64,000 nucleotides of DNA from Sphingobacteriaceae bacterium (GTDB lineage: Bacteria > Bacteroidota > Bacteroidia > B-17B0 > Aurantibacillaceae): contig NVQB01000001.1 in NCBI GenBank assembly GCA_002319075.1, forward strand, positions 558,001 through 622,000, read 5' to 3'. Below the pieces are notes generated by a model. It searched no databases. It was not told the DNA's origin and saw only the letters and a list, made by a program, of their open reading frames with translations. Made by a program: the position numbers and the translations under genes. Below are positions 63,781 to 64,000 of this stretch, in pieces (the stretch's first letter is position 1; each line of letters opens with the position of its first letter).

Positions 63781-64000
63781 CCAACCGCCCTCTCCACCCA
63801 ATCTCCATGTTCACGGATGAGCCCTATGAGTTCATCCACAGCCGTTTCACTGGTGACGTTTTTCTTAACCACTTCTTTGCCCTTGTATAAACTGATCTTA
63901 CCCGGGCCCGTACCAACATAACCGTAATCGGCATCTGCCATTTCACCAGGACCATTTACTATACAGCCCATGATACCGATTTTAATTCCTTTAAGATGAT
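63777..64000 (-). CDS. ispG: 4-hydroxy-3-methylbut-2-enyl-diphosphate synthase, C-terminal part only
   Basis: The visible part encodes the last 74 residues of IspG (GcpE), the penultimate enzyme of the MEP isoprenoid pathway: [39 protein letters not shown] ... [11 protein letters not shown]. The Cys in [10 protein letters not shown] is one of the ligands of the [4Fe-4S] cluster. The gene runs off the right edge of the window. The PIG-V-like gene overlaps its stop by 4 bp. Confidence 0.95.
   Translation of the reverse strand, partial: HLKGIKIGIMGCIVNGPGEMADADYGYVGTGPGKISLYKGKEVVKKNVTSETAVDELIGLIREHGDWVERAVG

Noticed and set aside
63781-63801. Seven-residue N-terminal extension of the PIG-V-like protein
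   Set aside because: It lies within ispG; the ATGA overlap at 63780 is the usual coupling and gives the natural N-terminus.
1-64000. tRNA or rRNA genes
   Set aside because: The gaps were scanned for clover-leaf and conserved T-arm sequence and nothing convincing was seen; a covariance search was not possible.

Overview
The window is a stretch of a low-GC Bacteroidota chromosome. The evidence is a complete type IX secretion / gliding core cluster (porP/sprF-gldK-gldL-gldM-gldN), two secreted proteins with T9SS C-terminal sorting domains, Bacteroidota-type promoters (TTTG, about 19 bp, TAnnTTTG), and families typical of the phylum: DUF4293, large LepB, WbqC, GH3/beta-lactamase fusion, TlpA with DUF4369, AAA/DUF4143 ATPase. 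Order-level placement is not possible from the sequence alone. No rRNA, tRNA or CRISPR array was seen.

Layout. 1-3.5 kb: a left-truncated acyl-CoA carboxylase beta subunit, a small STAS-like protein and a membrane SpoIIE/PP2C phosphatase. 3.5-7.7 kb: envelope folding factors (two SurA/PpiC-like proteins and a TlpA-type thioredoxin). 8.1-14.3 kb: the T9SS core on the minus strand, with a promoter before porP and a terminator after gldN. 14.6-21.9 kb: rpmE2, mnmE, and a lipoprotein/secreted protein/ABC transporter group. 22-26.4 kb: an MBOAT acyltransferase with two SGNH hydrolases, probably envelope polysaccharide acetylation. 26.6-34.3 kb: miaA, an MFS transporter, envelope hypotheticals, purK, a zinc-ribbon protein and a nucleoid-associated protein. 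34.4-39.7 kb: C-terminal processing protease, a degenerate 20-24 bp repeat cluster, then infC and thrS. 40-43.4 kb: signal peptidase I, a paralogue lacking both catalytic residues, and wbqC. 43.4-47.5 kb: M23 peptidase, O-antigen ligase-like protein, GT4 glycosyltransferase. 47.6-48.9 kb: an AAA/DUF4143 ATPase bracketed by related palindromes. 48.9-58.7 kb: GH3/beta-lactamase fusion, M14 carboxypeptidase with sorting domain, S9 prolyl oligopeptidase, glucosaminidase, fumarase. 58.7-64 kb: an accessory-looking end with a sorted secreted protein, an unknown, a frameshifted secreted gene, an ORF6N-domain protein, a displaced fragment of the ispG 3' end, a PIG-V-like membrane glycosyltransferase and the real ispG 3' end at the right edge.

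The main theme is the cell envelope: export (LepB, T9SS), folding (SurA/PpiC, TlpA), polysaccharide modification and peptidoglycan turnover. The observations most worth a second look are: (1) the ATPase gene bracketed by palindromes; (2) the thrS leader hairpin with a 7-nt loop carrying a UGU anticodon-like triplet, in the same operon as an infC gene with no ATG/GTG/TTG start at its true N-terminus; (3) the catalytically dead LepB paralogue with a possible AUA start; (4) a partial second ispG 3' end next to an ORF6N gene, suggesting past insertion at ispG; (5) an A9 homopolymer frameshift that a one-base slip would restore.
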